The notes: generated from the sequence alone by a model not told the origin. Positions 16,551-26,004 are shown, numbered from the stretch's first letter. The stretch: 64,000 bases of DNA from Opitutales bacterium (GCA_028045305.1 JAOFTV010000007.1:24614-88613); one strand, 5' to 3'. Numbers and translations are program-made.

Positions 16551-17687
16551 TTAGGCTCGTTGAAATGAATACAATCCCTTACTGTAAAGTTCTTGCGGGA
16601 AAGTCCGGGCTATGAGTTGATTAAGTACTCCCCTAGAAACATCTCCAGTTACATTCTGTCCATTGCAAATACAAAAGGGGAGCAAATTCGAATCGAGGAG
16701 CAATGGCCATAACTTGGTTGAATTCGAAAGCTCATCAAAATGGGTTATAGCTAAATAATTTGCTTTAGCGTGATTGGCTAAGTTTAAGCTTTTGGAAAGA
16801 ATTTGCGAATCATAGGCCCCATTTAAAACGAGAATTCTCGAAGAAATATTTTTTTTATCCAACACTTCACCGGCATTTTCCCATTCTTCCGCATTAGAAA
16901 TAGACAACCCAGGCACATCGACGAATAGTGGAGATTGATTGCTAGCAGGAGGGCATTTATCTACCTCACGAAACAAAGTCACTCCAATGACTTCGCAAAA
17001 TATTCTTAGTGCGTCGTCAGGGTTGGGCATGCCATTTTCAATCTTAAGAACATTGGGCACACGCTTGTTTATAAAAACTTCGTGCGCCAAAAGTTTACAC
17101 AGAGTTGTTGTCTTACCAACCCCTGGGGATCCTAACAAGGCTACACTATCATTTAGGGATACTTCACCTCTTTTCCCCATTCTGTCGGTTAGCCCTTGGG
17201 TGATTGCTCGAAGTGCGTCTGCCAATGGCAATTCGCAAATATCTTTCCATTCTACCCAAGATTTTAACCTTGCTAAGAGTGGTAAATCAAAACCCGACCG
17301 AGCGAGCAACTTAACGATATCTGTTTCTCCATCATCCAAGATCTCGTTGTCTACAATTTTTTCTTGGGATATCTCTGTTTTACCAAGACTGGCTTGATCA
17401 TCCTTGATTTGAGGGGCTATAGTTTCATCCATCTTCACGGAATCATTGCCCATTTCATTGCCCGCACTGATCCCATTGCCTTGGTCATTACTTTCACCAA
17501 CCTCAGCAATAACCTCAAGCTTAGGGGATGAAATAAACCTTTTCAAGCCCTCCCCTCCTACCTGACGTACTGAAGTAACCCGTGCTTGATCTCCAAGTTT
17601 TTCTCTAATCAAGCGAACGGCTTCTTCCGCAGAGCGCACAACCAAACGATATTTCTTTGGTGCTTGAGTTGTTTCTTTATCTTGCAT
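16551..17687 (-). CDS. flhF: FlhF-like SRP-type GTPase with divergent nucleotide motifs
   Basis: FlhF is an SRP-family GTPase that sets flagellar position. The N-terminus (KKYRLVVRSAEEAVRLIREK followed by LGDQARVTSVRQV) matches the FlhF B domain, and P-loop GSPGVGKT is at residues 186-193. Other GTPase motifs are changed: the DTAGR loop is DVPGL (257-261), and the TKxDE specificity motif is THFDE (315-319), losing the Lys. The protein may bind nucleotide differently or be a scaffold. It follows flhA by 13 nt, the standard flhA-flhF order. No flhG is present. Confidence 0.88.
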   Translation of the reverse strand: MQDKETTQAPKKYRLVVRSAEEAVRLIREKLGDQARVTSVRQVGGEGLKRFISSPKLEVIAEVGESNDQGNGISAGNEMGNDSVKMDETIAPQIKDDQASLGKTEISQEKIVDNEILDDGETDIVKLLARSGFDLPLLARLKSWVEWKDICELPLADALRAITQGLTDRMGKRGEVSLNDSVALLGSPGVGKTTTLCKLLAHEVFINKRVPNVLKIENGMPNPDDALRIFCEVIGVTLFREVDKCPPASNQSPLFVDVPGLSISNAEEWENAGEVLDKKNISSRILVLNGAYDSQILSKSLNLANHAKANYLAITHFDELSNSTKLWPLLLDSNLLPFCICNGQNVTGDVSRGVLNQLIARTFPQELYSKGLYSFQRA

Positions 17688-17700
17688 TAATCCGGTGGGC

Positions 17701-19935
17701 TCAAACAGCTAATTCAGTAACCTTTGAAGTAGGAGAGACATTGGGAAGTTCATCTTCAATATTTGTAGCAATCTCTTGAGGAATCGAGTACTGGGGAAGA
17801 CTAATGGCCCCAAAAGGCTCAATGTATGTTTCACTGGGTATTTCCTGATAAGCCAAAACGGTTAATTGTGGGAAACTAGGCTCCATGAACCTTCTAAAGG
17901 CAAGCCTAAGCTCAGAAGTCGTAACAATAACTGGCGTAAGCCCAGCTGAAGACATCTCATCTATTTTGGGTTCCAACTCGGCCAAAATCCCTTGGGTAAC
18001 TTCAGGGTCCATTACCATGCCGACATCAAACTGACTTCTCTTCACCCTCTGCAAGAGCGATTGTTCGAGCTTCGGTTCAAAAGTTAGGGCAGTAAGTTTA
18101 TTTTTGTCGGACTCAAGCTCCTTCACGAAATACATGCCCAATCTTTTTCGTGCCTGTTCAGAAAGATCATCGGGTGTTTTGGTGACCGGTGCCATATCCG
18201 CTATCGTTTCAAGAATAAGGGTAAGGTTTTTAATGGACACTTTTTCTCTTAATAAATTCTGCAAAGTTCTTTGGATTATTCCCACATTGACGAGGTCTGG
18301 GAGAAGTTCGCTAACGAGTGTGGGGTTTTTATCCTTGATCAAATCAAGCAACCTCTGTGTTCCTTCGCGTTCCAATATAAGGTATGCAAACCTTTTGAGG
18401 GAATCAGAAAGGTGGGTAACGAGAACGGACGCTGGATCAACCACGGTAAACCCTTCAACCTCGGCCATCCTTTTATCACTTTGAGGAATCCAATACGCTT
18501 TAATACCAAAAACTGGCTCAGTTGTTTCAATACCATTGAGTTTGCTATCATCGGCATCCCCCATGTTCATTGCCAGTAATCGATCTGGAACAAGAGAAGC
18601 ACGGACAATTTCTTTGCCTCTCAACAGAAATCTGTACTCATTTGGCTCTAATTCAATATTATCCCTTACTCCGATGGTTGGAAGCAACATGCCCATCTCA
18701 CTAGCAAAATTAGTACGAGCACCTGTAATCCGTTCAAGCAAATCACCACCCTTGGTTTTATCAGCTAAAACCAATAGTCCATAGCCCATCTCCATTCCAA
18801 AAACCTCTTGATCAATTGCCTGCTCCATCGGCGATAGCTCCGAGGCAGCGGTTGTTCCGCTCCCGTGAGCAATACTATCAGGTGCTGGGTTACCTACTGA
18901 AGATCCTTGGGGTGTTTTGGTAGATGAATTAGGCAGTTCTTCAATTCCTGTTTCTTCCAACTTTTTTCTTGATAGGTAAAATGCAGACCCAAAACACACC
19001 ATGGAAAGGATGAAGAACGGCCAAAAAGTTTCTGACAAAAAGAGAGAAAACAAAAGTAACAAAACTCCAGAAATGGCAATAGCCCGAGGATAGACGGTTA
19101 ACTGCCTACCTACAAACTCCCCTAAGTTTGCTTCATCAGACGAACGGGTCACTAAAATACCTGCAGCAATAGAAATGATGATAGCCGGAATTTGAGAAAC
19201 CAACCCGTCACCGATTGAGAGAATTGTGTAGGTTTCAAGGGCTGAGGTAACATCCATATCCCTCTGAAAATAACCTATCAATATTCCCCCAATTACATTT
19301 ACCACGGTGATGATTATTCCAGCAATAGCATCGCCTCGGACAAACTTACTGGCACCATCCATAGACCCATAAAAATCAGCATCTTTTTGAATTTTTTCTC
19401 GACGATAAAGTGCTTCTGCCTCGGTTATAATCCCAGCGTTCATTTCAGCATCGATTGACATTTGCTTACCTGGCATAGCATCCAGTGTAAAGCGCGCAGT
19501 TACCTCGGCAATACGCCCTGCACCTTTAGTTATGACAACAAAATTAATGATGACGAGGATGAGAAAGATTACCGCCCCGACCACATAATTTCCACCTACA
19601 ACAAAAGTCCCAAAAGATTTAATCACTGATCCCGCATCCGCATCCAGAAGAATCAAACGGGTTGAGGCAACATTCAACCCCAGACGGTATAATGTGACGG
19701 CAAGAAGGATGGTCGGAAACACTGAAAACTCAGGTGGTTCCTTGACATAAATAACCGTAAGTAAAATAAGTAAAGATACGGCAATACTGATTACTAGCAA
19801 AATGCTAAGAAAGTCTTTGTGAATGGGAACAACTAGAAGAAAAACCGCTCCAAATAGGCCAAAAATAAAGCCTAAATCAGAATTACCACTGAATTTTGAT
19901 AAAAAATTGTAAACAGCTGCTTTCACTGCGTTCAT
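17701..19935 (-). CDS. flhA: Flagellar export gate protein FlhA
   Basis: FlhA is the main export-gate protein of the flagellar type III apparatus. The 744-residue protein has an N-terminal half with about eight membrane segments. FHIPEP-family signatures include FSVFPTILLAVTLYRLGLN, VASTRLILLDADAGSVI and MPGKQMSIDAEMNAGII. The C-terminal soluble half is the cytoplasmic ring that docks export chaperones. Its start overlaps the flhB stop by 4 nt. The length is slightly over the usual 690-700, with a variable linker around residues 330-370. Confidence 0.98.
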   Translation of the reverse strand: MNAVKAAVYNFLSKFSGNSDLGFIFGLFGAVFLLVVPIHKDFLSILLVISIAVSLLILLTVIYVKEPPEFSVFPTILLAVTLYRLGLNVASTRLILLDADAGSVIKSFGTFVVGGNYVVGAVIFLILVIINFVVITKGAGRIAEVTARFTLDAMPGKQMSIDAEMNAGIITEAEALYRREKIQKDADFYGSMDGASKFVRGDAIAGIIITVVNVIGGILIGYFQRDMDVTSALETYTILSIGDGLVSQIPAIIISIAAGILVTRSSDEANLGEFVGRQLTVYPRAIAISGVLLLLFSLFLSETFWPFFILSMVCFGSAFYLSRKKLEETGIEELPNSSTKTPQGSSVGNPAPDSIAHGSGTTAASELSPMEQAIDQEVFGMEMGYGLLVLADKTKGGDLLERITGARTNFASEMGMLLPTIGVRDNIELEPNEYRFLLRGKEIVRASLVPDRLLAMNMGDADDSKLNGIETTEPVFGIKAYWIPQSDKRMAEVEGFTVVDPASVLVTHLSDSLKRFAYLILEREGTQRLLDLIKDKNPTLVSELLPDLVNVGIIQRTLQNLLREKVSIKNLTLILETIADMAPVTKTPDDLSEQARKRLGMYFVKELESDKNKLTALTFEPKLEQSLLQRVKRSQFDVGMVMDPEVTQGILAELEPKIDEMSSAGLTPVIVTTSELRLAFRRFMEPSFPQLTVLAYQEIPSETYIEPFGAISLPQYSIPQEIATNIEDELPNVSPTSKVTELAV

Positions 19936-21056
19936 GAAAACGAAAGAGATGAACCTCCTTTTGCCAAAAGACGACGAGCCTTAAGACGATGGAAGTAGTA
20001 GGCATGAGATTGATATACCTGAGCAAGAATTTCGGCTACAACTTGGTAAAGTTCTAAAGGAATAGGCATTCCGACTATACCGATTTCGTAAAGCATACGT
20101 GCCACCGGTTTGTTCTCAACCGTTGGTACTTCATACTCTCTTGCAATCGCTTTTATTCTTCTGGCCAATAGATCTTCTCCTTTCGCAATAACAACAGGAG
20201 CATTATCCGCGCCTTTTTCATAACGAAGCGCAACAGCGAAGTGAGTTGGATTCGTAACAACAACATCAGCAGTCGAAACATTTTGAAGGTTTTGCCCCAT
20301 AACTAAATCCATTGCTTTTTTACGCTGAGCAGATTTAACCTCGCTCGAAACCTCTTTACTCTTCCTCTCTTCCTTAACCTCCTGTTTGGTCATTTTCATT
20401 TCATCATTATTTTCCTTTTTTTTGATAAGGAAATTAATCACAGCAATCACACTCATCAAAAGAATAAGAATTAAAAACATGACCAGCAACAACTTAAGAA
20501 TAAAGGAAGGTATGTATTGGACAGGGATTGGAGCGTAAAAAATTGGGTCGTCCAAAAAAATCATAATCGTGAACCAAATTACGCTTCCTATTGCTAAAAA
20601 CTTCAGAAAATCAATCAAGAAGGCCTTCAAAGCTTTAAGACCAAAAATACGCTGAACTCCCTTTAAGGGATTTACTTTGCTAAGTTTGGGTTCTGCTGCC
20701 TTTGGTGTGAACCTGAAACCAGTCTGCAAACCTTCAGAAATTAAGGATGCAAAGAAACAACCAACTAAGAGCGGCAACACAATCAGGGCCATGGCAAAGT
20801 AAGATTCTGTTAATGTATGGGCTACCCCTTCTTGGGTTGCCGTGATGGAATCAATGTTTTCAAAAACTGCTTGGGTAAACATCATCAAATCAGCTGCCTT
20901 GCTAGGACCCCATGTAAAAATTATAAGTGTCCCCACGAGAAGCGTAACTGTCATTCCAATCTCAGGGGCTTTAGCAAATTGCCCGCGAGAACGAGACTCC
21001 GAAAGCCTTTTCTCGGTAGGCGGTTCAGTCTTCGAGCTCTTGTCTACATCTGCCAT
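19932..21056 (-). CDS. flhB: Flagellar export switch protein FlhB
   Basis: FlhB switches export specificity from rod/hook to filament proteins. Starting at the ATG at 21056, the N-terminus is MADVDKSSKTEPPTEKRLSE, the canonical sequence. Four membrane helices follow. The autocleavage motif NPTH lies at residues 269-272, followed by FAVALRYEKGADNAPVVIAK and the typical C-terminal domain. The open frame extends 63 nt upstream into fliR, but that extension does not fit the family. A FliK-type ruler candidate is in the same cluster. Confidence 0.97.
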   Translation of the reverse strand: MADVDKSSKTEPPTEKRLSESRSRGQFAKAPEIGMTVTLLVGTLIIFTWGPSKAADLMMFTQAVFENIDSITATQEGVAHTLTESYFAMALIVLPLLVGCFFASLISEGLQTGFRFTPKAAEPKLSKVNPLKGVQRIFGLKALKAFLIDFLKFLAIGSVIWFTIMIFLDDPIFYAPIPVQYIPSFILKLLLVMFLILILLMSVIAVINFLIKKKENNDEMKMTKQEVKEERKSKEVSSEVKSAQRKKAMDLVMGQNLQNVSTADVVVTNPTHFAVALRYEKGADNAPVVIAKGEDLLARRIKAIAREYEVPTVENKPVARMLYEIGIVGMPIPLELYQVVAEILAQVYQSHAYYFHRLKARRLLAKGGSSLSFS

Positions 21057-21066
21057 AAGTAAAATT

Positions 21067-21828
21067 CTAAGACTGAATAATTTCGAGCATAACTTCAACT
21101 GATCGACGAGAATGCTCAATGATGTATGATGATATTAACAAGAGACAGGATATAAGAAGTAAAAATCCACACATTATCCGAACTGAAAAACTTGTAATGA
21201 AAACATTCATCTTCGGAACAGCCTTACCTAAAACCGCAAAAGAAATATTCACGATAAAATTCAAGGCAATAAATGGCGCTGCCATTAAAACACCAAGAAC
21301 AAAAACATTCGAGACTTCTCTCACATATTCAACCATAGGGTTGGATCTCAATAAAAACTCTCCAATCGGCAAAATTTCAAAGCTTAAAACGAATGCACGC
21401 ATGACATCTAAATGGACTCCAACAACAAAAAAAATAAGCAGACTGAAATAATAAAACAAACTTGTTAAAGTAGCATCCGTGGAACCTAAAAGGGGATTCA
21501 CACTGTTACTTGCCATCAGTCCGATTTCATAAGAAATCAAGAATCCGGCTAATTCTACAGCGAAAAATACCATTCGCACCATCATGGCCAACATCAGACC
21601 TACGCAAACTTCATTCATGGCGAGTAAAATCGCTCCAGCAAAATGTTCTGCCAAGGAAAGATCTGCCGGAACAAGTGGATTTACCAAAAGGGATAGAATC
21701 AGACCAAACGCCATCCTCATACGAACTGGAATAAGCCTACCTGCAAACAAAGGAATGCCTAAGAAAAAAGCACCTGTCCGAAGAAGAACAAGTACCCATA
21801 CGACAATTTCTCCAGCCTCAATGGTCAC
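21067..21828 (-). CDS. fliR: Flagellar export gate protein FliR
   Basis: FliR is a membrane component of the FliPQR export gate. The 253-residue protein is hydrophobic with about six membrane segments. Family signatures include FFLGIPLFAGRLIPVRMRMA, FFAVELAGFLISYEIGLMAS and the C-terminal VLGKAVPKMNVFITSFSVRI. It overlaps fliQ by 4 nt and precedes flhB by 10 nt, the conserved fliPQR-flhB-flhA order. Confidence 0.96.
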   Translation of the reverse strand: MTIEAGEIVVWVLVLLRTGAFFLGIPLFAGRLIPVRMRMAFGLILSLLVNPLVPADLSLAEHFAGAILLAMNEVCVGLMLAMMVRMVFFAVELAGFLISYEIGLMASNSVNPLLGSTDATLTSLFYYFSLLIFFVVGVHLDVMRAFVLSFEILPIGEFLLRSNPMVEYVREVSNVFVLGVLMAAPFIALNFIVNISFAVLGKAVPKMNVFITSFSVRIMCGFLLLISCLLLISSYIIEHSRRSVEVMLEIIQS

Positions 21829-22094
21829 TGAGCCATAGTCGGAATCATATTAAACATAGATACACAAAAATCCACCATCGTTGTAAGAATAAAATTTGCG
21901 GAAATAACGATGGCTAAAGACACGCAAACTAGCTTGGGCACGAAAGTAAGTGTTTGTTCCTGTAAACTAGTGATAGACTGTACGAAACTGACCAATAGTC
22001 CCACAACCGTTGCTGTACCAAGAATAGGAACCGCAAGCAGAAGCCCTGTTTGTAGAAGATTCCTCATTATATCAACAGCTAATTCGAGGGTCAT
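21825..22094 (-). CDS. fliQ: Flagellar export gate protein FliQ
   Basis: FliQ is the small two-helix subunit of the FliPQR gate. All 89 residues align to the family: ELAVDIMRNLLQTGLLLAVP, VGLLVSFVQSITSLQEQTL (the conserved QA/SxTQIQExTL region) and FVPKLVCVSLAIVISANFIL. It lies 15 nt after fliP and overlaps fliR by 4 nt. Confidence 0.97.
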   Translation of the reverse strand: MTLELAVDIMRNLLQTGLLLAVPILGTATVVGLLVSFVQSITSLQEQTLTFVPKLVCVSLAIVISANFILTTMVDFCVSMFNMIPTMAQ

Positions 22095-22109
22095 TTGATC
22101 ATTCAGGTT

Positions 22110-22886
22110 TTAAGCAATATTGAAACTCTGCACCAATGATTGTACAATGAGGTACCAGCCATCGACTAAAACAAACAATAAAAGTTTGAAAGGCATGGAT
22201 ATTACAACGGGTGGCATCATCATCATGCCCATAGACATCAAGGATGATGCGACAATAAAGTCGACAATGATAAAGGGGATGAAAATAAGAAAGCCCATTT
22301 GAAAAGCAGTCCGAAGTTCACTGAGAACAAATGACGGAACAACAATGCTGAGAGGAAGCTCATCTCTAGTCATTGCACCTTGCCTTGAAATCTCCAGGAA
22401 AAACTGAGCGTCTTCCTGGCGGGTTTGATTCATCATAAAGTCCTTCATGTACGCAGTGGCAACCATCAAAGCTTCAGAAGATTTCATGGATTTCTCCATG
22501 TATGGGGTCACAGCATCATCGTAAATCTTATTCCAAATAGGACCCATGACAAAAAAGGTTAAGAACAGAGCAAGCCCAATAATAATTTGACTGGACGGAG
22601 CCGCGTTAACTCCAATCGCGTTTCTCACAAATCCCAGGACAATTACTATCCGGGTGAAACATGTCATCATCATTATCACAGATGGTCCCAGGGTCAATAT
22701 GGTCATTGCGATAACCATTTGAATAGCTAACCCAAAATCTCCATCTTCATTGGCCCCCGAAACATCAATCCTTAACCCAGGTGACCCGGTGCCTGATGTT
22801 TGTGCATCCGCAAATCCTAACGGAAGTAAAAAAAGTACTAGAAGTACTAAAACCCAGGGAAAGCGATAGAAAAAAGTAGCTTTCAT
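22110..22886 (-). CDS. fliP: Flagellar export gate protein FliP
   Basis: FliP forms the core of the export gate. The 258-residue protein has a cleavable signal peptide (ending GFADA near residue 28), as in most FliP. Membrane segments follow, with the signatures TILTLGPSVIMMMTCFTRIV, VLGFVRNAIGVNAAPSSQII, LALFLTFFVMGP, FLIFIPFIIVDFIVASSLMS and GMMMMPPVVISMPFKLLLFV. The start overlaps fliO by 4 nt (ATGA). Confidence 0.98.
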   Translation of the reverse strand: MKATFFYRFPWVLVLLVLFLLPLGFADAQTSGTGSPGLRIDVSGANEDGDFGLAIQMVIAMTILTLGPSVIMMMTCFTRIVIVLGFVRNAIGVNAAPSSQIIIGLALFLTFFVMGPIWNKIYDDAVTPYMEKSMKSSEALMVATAYMKDFMMNQTRQEDAQFFLEISRQGAMTRDELPLSIVVPSFVLSELRTAFQMGFLIFIPFIIVDFIVASSLMSMGMMMMPPVVISMPFKLLLFVLVDGWYLIVQSLVQSFNIA

Positions 22887-23242
22887 TCGCTGATGGTGGA
22901 TACAGCTAAACTGTGATCACTCAAATCATCATCCAATTTCGCTAAATGCTCAATTTTACCAGGACTCACACCAAGCAAATGCTTTTGCGAACCATACTCA
23001 GCAACAACAATAAATTGACGGTTTCCAAGTGGACGAGAGTCGGATAAAACAATTTTCCCTTTTGTTTTTAGGCCATTGAGGCTATTTCCTCCAGAGGAAT
23101 TTCCAAGTTTAGACACACCGTAAGCAATAGCAGCGAGAAGCAAAAGAAAACCCACACTCCTTAAAGTAAGAGAAAGCCAGTTAGGATCTCCATTTTGCAA
23201 AGATGCTAGGGTGACAAAAGCAAATATACTAGGGGAGTTCAT
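22883..23242 (-). CDS. fliO: FliO-like flagellar export component
   Basis: FliO helps assemble the FliPQR gate. The 119-residue protein has one membrane segment (about residues 29-45) followed by a small beta-rich cytoplasmic domain: KGKIVLSDSRPLGNRQFIVV and YGSQKHLLGVSPGKIEHLAKL. This matches the FliO pattern of lgxgxxlxlvxvgxxxlLlGvtxxxixxL. It sits between fliN and fliP as usual. A 65-nt gap, where nothing convincing was found, separates it from fliN. Confidence 0.88.
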   Translation of the reverse strand: MNSPSIFAFVTLASLQNGDPNWLSLTLRSVGFLLLLAAIAYGVSKLGNSSGGNSLNGLKTKGKIVLSDSRPLGNRQFIVVAEYGSQKHLLGVSPGKIEHLAKLDDDLSDHSLAVSTISE

Positions 23243-23307
23243 TGCATGTTTACTGCAAATTTAGCTCGCATCGTCTCAATTACCGAGCAGGCAGAGGGAA
23301 TGCCCCT

Positions 23308-23556
23308 TCAAGACATCGTGTCTAAAATCTCAGTAATTTTTAATCCAAAGCGATCGTCCACAACAATCACTTCTCCCAAGGCTACCAACTTTCCATTGAC
23401 AAGAAGACTGACTGGGTCTTTGGCGTTTTGCTTGAGTTGTATTTGAGCCCCCGGACTTAGTTCAACGATTTCCTTCATGGGCAGTTGAGCAGTACCCAAC
23501 TGTACAGTGACTTGGACTTTAACATCCATAACGATATCCATTTTATTACTATCCAT
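23308..23556 (-). CDS. fliN: Flagellar switch protein FliN (minimal form)
   Basis: FliN is a C-ring subunit. The 82-residue protein is a single SpoA domain: MDIVMDVKVQVTVQLGTAQL, LSPGAQIQLKQNAKDPVSLL, and VNGKLVALGEVIVVDDRFGL followed by KITEIL. Many FliN proteins have an N-terminal extension of 40-60 residues, which is missing here. The start overlaps the fliM end by 8 nt. With FliM and FliG it forms the rotor switch. Confidence 0.95.
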   Translation of the reverse strand: MDSNKMDIVMDVKVQVTVQLGTAQLPMKEIVELSPGAQIQLKQNAKDPVSLLVNGKLVALGEVIVVDDRFGLKITEILDTMS

Positions 23557-24565
23557 GAGCTTTGCTTATAAGATTAAGACCTTCGGTTGTACACTCGTTA
23601 ACTTGAAAAGCAACCCGATCATTCTCTAAACCAATTTCTCCAATAAAACAGGTGCGGTTTTCAATGCGAAGATTAGTTTTTCCGATCAAAGTTGGACTTA
23701 GTTCAACAACATCATCAACTTCTAAATTCATCATATCTTTAACAGTTAGTTCAAAAGCATCCCATTCTGCTGAAACTGGAACTGGAATATGATCGTAAAC
23801 TTCATGCCATTTAAGGGAGGCTGCTTTCTTTTTAGTATCAGTATTATCAGATGAGGCCAACAGTTTACTTAAAACGGGCTCCAATGTATAATACGGCACA
23901 GCGATGCGAAGCGGACCAGAAACATCCCCGAAGGAAGCTTCCATCGACAATATAAGCATCATCGCGTCGGGAGGCGATGTTTGCAGAAATTTCCCAGTTG
24001 TTTCCGTTCCAATTACACTCGGGGTAAGCTTACGGGTGGACTCCCACTGCTTACACCATTCCTCCAGTATGATAAGATTAAAATCCTCGACCAATGCTTT
24101 TTCGATATCAGTCAACCCACGCTCCTCTGGATTTGTGGATCCCCTTCCCCCGAGAATGCGATCTACTACAGTGGCCGAAAGATGAGCATTCACATCAAGC
24201 AAACCAACCCCGTTTAACTCCTGAACTTTGAAAAGTGTCACGCAAGAAGGGTTTTTTATTGAATCAGTGAAAGTACTGTATAAATCAGCCCCCAAATCGT
24301 CTAACTCTAAGTTAAATTCAGTTCGCAAGAACATGGAAAGGTGACCAGACAGATAATAAACGAATTGTTCGCACTTGGACTTCAGCCTTCCCAAGTCAGA
24401 ATCTGACAAAATAATAGGATTAGTAAAATCGTATTTCTTTACCTTTACAGCGGACAAATCGGTAACCTTTGTACCATCGTGCAAGAAAAGAACTTTGCCT
24501 GAAGATGAGCTTTCGATCTCATCTAAATCGAAACTTTCATCATCTAAATTTGTGGGTTCTGACAT
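23549..24565 (-). CDS. fliM: Flagellar motor switch protein FliM
   Basis: FliM links FliG and FliN in the C ring and normally binds phospho-CheY. The 338-residue protein has the family's middle domain (LFKVQELNGVGLLDVNAHLS, then ILGGRG and LTDIEKALVEDFNLIILEEW) and a C-terminal SpoA domain (DMMNLEVDDVVELSPTL). The usual N-terminal CheY-binding peptide (LSQxEIDALL) is not clear; the start reads MSEPTNLDDESFDLDEIESS, which may be a degenerate version. Chemotaxis genes are absent from the window. Confidence 0.93.
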   Translation of the reverse strand: MSEPTNLDDESFDLDEIESSSSGKVLFLHDGTKVTDLSAVKVKKYDFTNPIILSDSDLGRLKSKCEQFVYYLSGHLSMFLRTEFNLELDDLGADLYSTFTDSIKNPSCVTLFKVQELNGVGLLDVNAHLSATVVDRILGGRGSTNPEERGLTDIEKALVEDFNLIILEEWCKQWESTRKLTPSVIGTETTGKFLQTSPPDAMMLILSMEASFGDVSGPLRIAVPYYTLEPVLSKLLASSDNTDTKKKAASLKWHEVYDHIPVPVSAEWDAFELTVKDMMNLEVDDVVELSPTLIGKTNLRIENRTCFIGEIGLENDRVAFQVNECTTEGLNLISKAHG

Positions 24566-24584
24566 GAACTAGAAAATAGATAAG

Positions 24585-25121
24585 TTACTGAACAACGAAT
24601 TGAGTAAAGTAGATGTTACGAATTAAATCGCTCTCTCCATCTCGATACTTCTTCAACACTTGGGAAAAAGACTTCTTCAGGTCCACCCGAACACGCTCCT
24701 GAAAACCATCTAACTGAGCATCTTCGTAAGTGTACCCACCCATAATCGAGAGGGCTTTATCGCGAATTCTATGCTCATTCATCTCTAGTACTTTTTCGAA
24801 GTCCCCGGCCAACCCTTCAAGGCGCACCTCAAGGTTAATATACCTTGACTTTATAGGACCGCCCAAATTCGTAATTAATTGTTTAATTTCGTAAAATTTC
24901 TCTTCTCCGGAAGGTTCCATATCCAACGGTTGTCCACCTTCAATTATTTGAGGCTTTATGGTCTGCTCAGGCTTATTTGCTTTGATAACAAAAAACATAG
25001 CACCAACTGTAAGTAATGGAGCAAGAATAATGGCAAGTAATGCTGGTAGCATACCACCACCTTTGGAACCACCATTGGATTTAGAATCTTCAGAAATTTC
25101 GTCTAATTGATCTGCACTCAT
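24585..25121 (-). CDS. fliL: FliL-like stator-associated protein
   Basis: FliL is a single-pass inner-membrane protein that supports the stator. The 178-residue protein has a cytoplasmic Ser/Gly-rich start, a membrane helix at about residues 24-47 (MLPALLAIILAPLLTVGAMF), and a periplasmic domain with YEIKQLITNLGGPIKSRYIN, LEVRLEG, RIRDKALSIMGGYTYEDAQ and a terminal RNIYFTQFVVQ. These match the FliL pattern (l.vNL....yLkv.l.le... IrD.il..l...). It lies upstream of fliM, as in most phyla. Confidence 0.92.
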   Translation of the reverse strand: MSADQLDEISEDSKSNGGSKGGGMLPALLAIILAPLLTVGAMFFVIKANKPEQTIKPQIIEGGQPLDMEPSGEEKFYEIKQLITNLGGPIKSRYINLEVRLEGLAGDFEKVLEMNEHRIRDKALSIMGGYTYEDAQLDGFQERVRVDLKKSFSQVLKKYRDGESDLIRNIYFTQFVVQ

Positions 25122-25144
25122 TTTGTTAGGTATATTTTAGGAGA

Positions 25145-25999
25145 TTATCTTTTGAGATTGATCGCTTCGTTAAGTATTTGGTCAGAGGTCGTGACAACTC
25201 GCGAGCCTGCTTGAAAGGATCTTTGGTGTGTAATCATCATGGCAAACTCATTGGTTAAATCAACATTTGAAAGTTCTAGTGCATACTGCGTCAGTTTACC
25301 ATTAGACTGAGTAGCAGGTACAGTGTTATTAAGTTTGGTAGCAAGATCTTGCCCCGGACTTCCATTCGTATAATAGCCATTACCAGCCCTTCTGAGATAC
25401 TGAGGGGATTGAAAGTTGGCTAACATAATCTGCCCCGCGGACCGGGAAGAATCGACCCCCTCTTTGTTCACTATCAAATTAAAGGTTCCATCCATGTCAA
25501 TTTTGCGAGCAAGCAAACTTTCCCCTTCCTCTAAGGTGTATTTCAAGGCTTCACCATTGGTATTTTGGACTTCATAACGGAATTGATCCCGAGTCACCAG
25601 AGTGCCCTCTGCAGTAACATCAAATGAGCCTATTCGAGTAAAATACTTCTCTCCTGATGTAGGGTCTGCGACCTCAAAGAAACCCCCGGCATTGGGCAAT
25701 GCCTCTCCATCAATCGCGACATCCAAATCGATTGCTGTGCTCTCAAGCACCCCTTGACTGAAATTGGTAGAAACTCCACTAACATGTACACCTGTACCCA
25801 TGTTGTGCAAATTGTTACTCGATGCACCATCCGCACCAGTTTCGGCCTTATTTAAATGCAGATAAAAATTGTCTGAATAATTGATGCGGGATGACTTGTA
25901 ACCAACTGAACCTGAATTTGCGATGTTGTTACCAAGAACCTGTAGGCCTTCTGTGAAACTCTTAAGAGCGGAAATTCCGTTTTGTAAAGAAGAGATCAT
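25145..25999 (-). CDS. flgE: Hook protein FlgE, short form
   Basis: This is a rod/hook-family protein immediately downstream of flgD, the position of FlgE. It starts MISSLQNGISALKSFTEGLQ, then NNIANSGSVGYKSSRINYSD, the hook-type variant with SVGYK. DVAIDGEALPNAGGFFEVAD lies mid-protein, and the C-terminus is LELSNVDLTNEFAMMITHQR. At 284 residues it is shorter than many FlgE (about 400) and near FlgG size, so the variable outer domain is small. The order flgD-flgE-fliL supports hook protein over rod protein. Confidence 0.88.
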   Translation of the reverse strand: MISSLQNGISALKSFTEGLQVLGNNIANSGSVGYKSSRINYSDNFYLHLNKAETGADGASSNNLHNMGTGVHVSGVSTNFSQGVLESTAIDLDVAIDGEALPNAGGFFEVADPTSGEKYFTRIGSFDVTAEGTLVTRDQFRYEVQNTNGEALKYTLEEGESLLARKIDMDGTFNLIVNKEGVDSSRSAGQIMLANFQSPQYLRRAGNGYYTNGSPGQDLATKLNNTVPATQSNGKLTQYALELSNVDLTNEFAMMITHQRSFQAGSRVVTTSDQILNEAINLKR

Positions 26000-26004
26000 G
26001 GAAA

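Noticed and set aside
16939..17397. 152-codon plus-strand frame opposite flhF
   Set aside because: It is a shadow of flhF with no recognisable features; the flhF frame carries clear family motifs.
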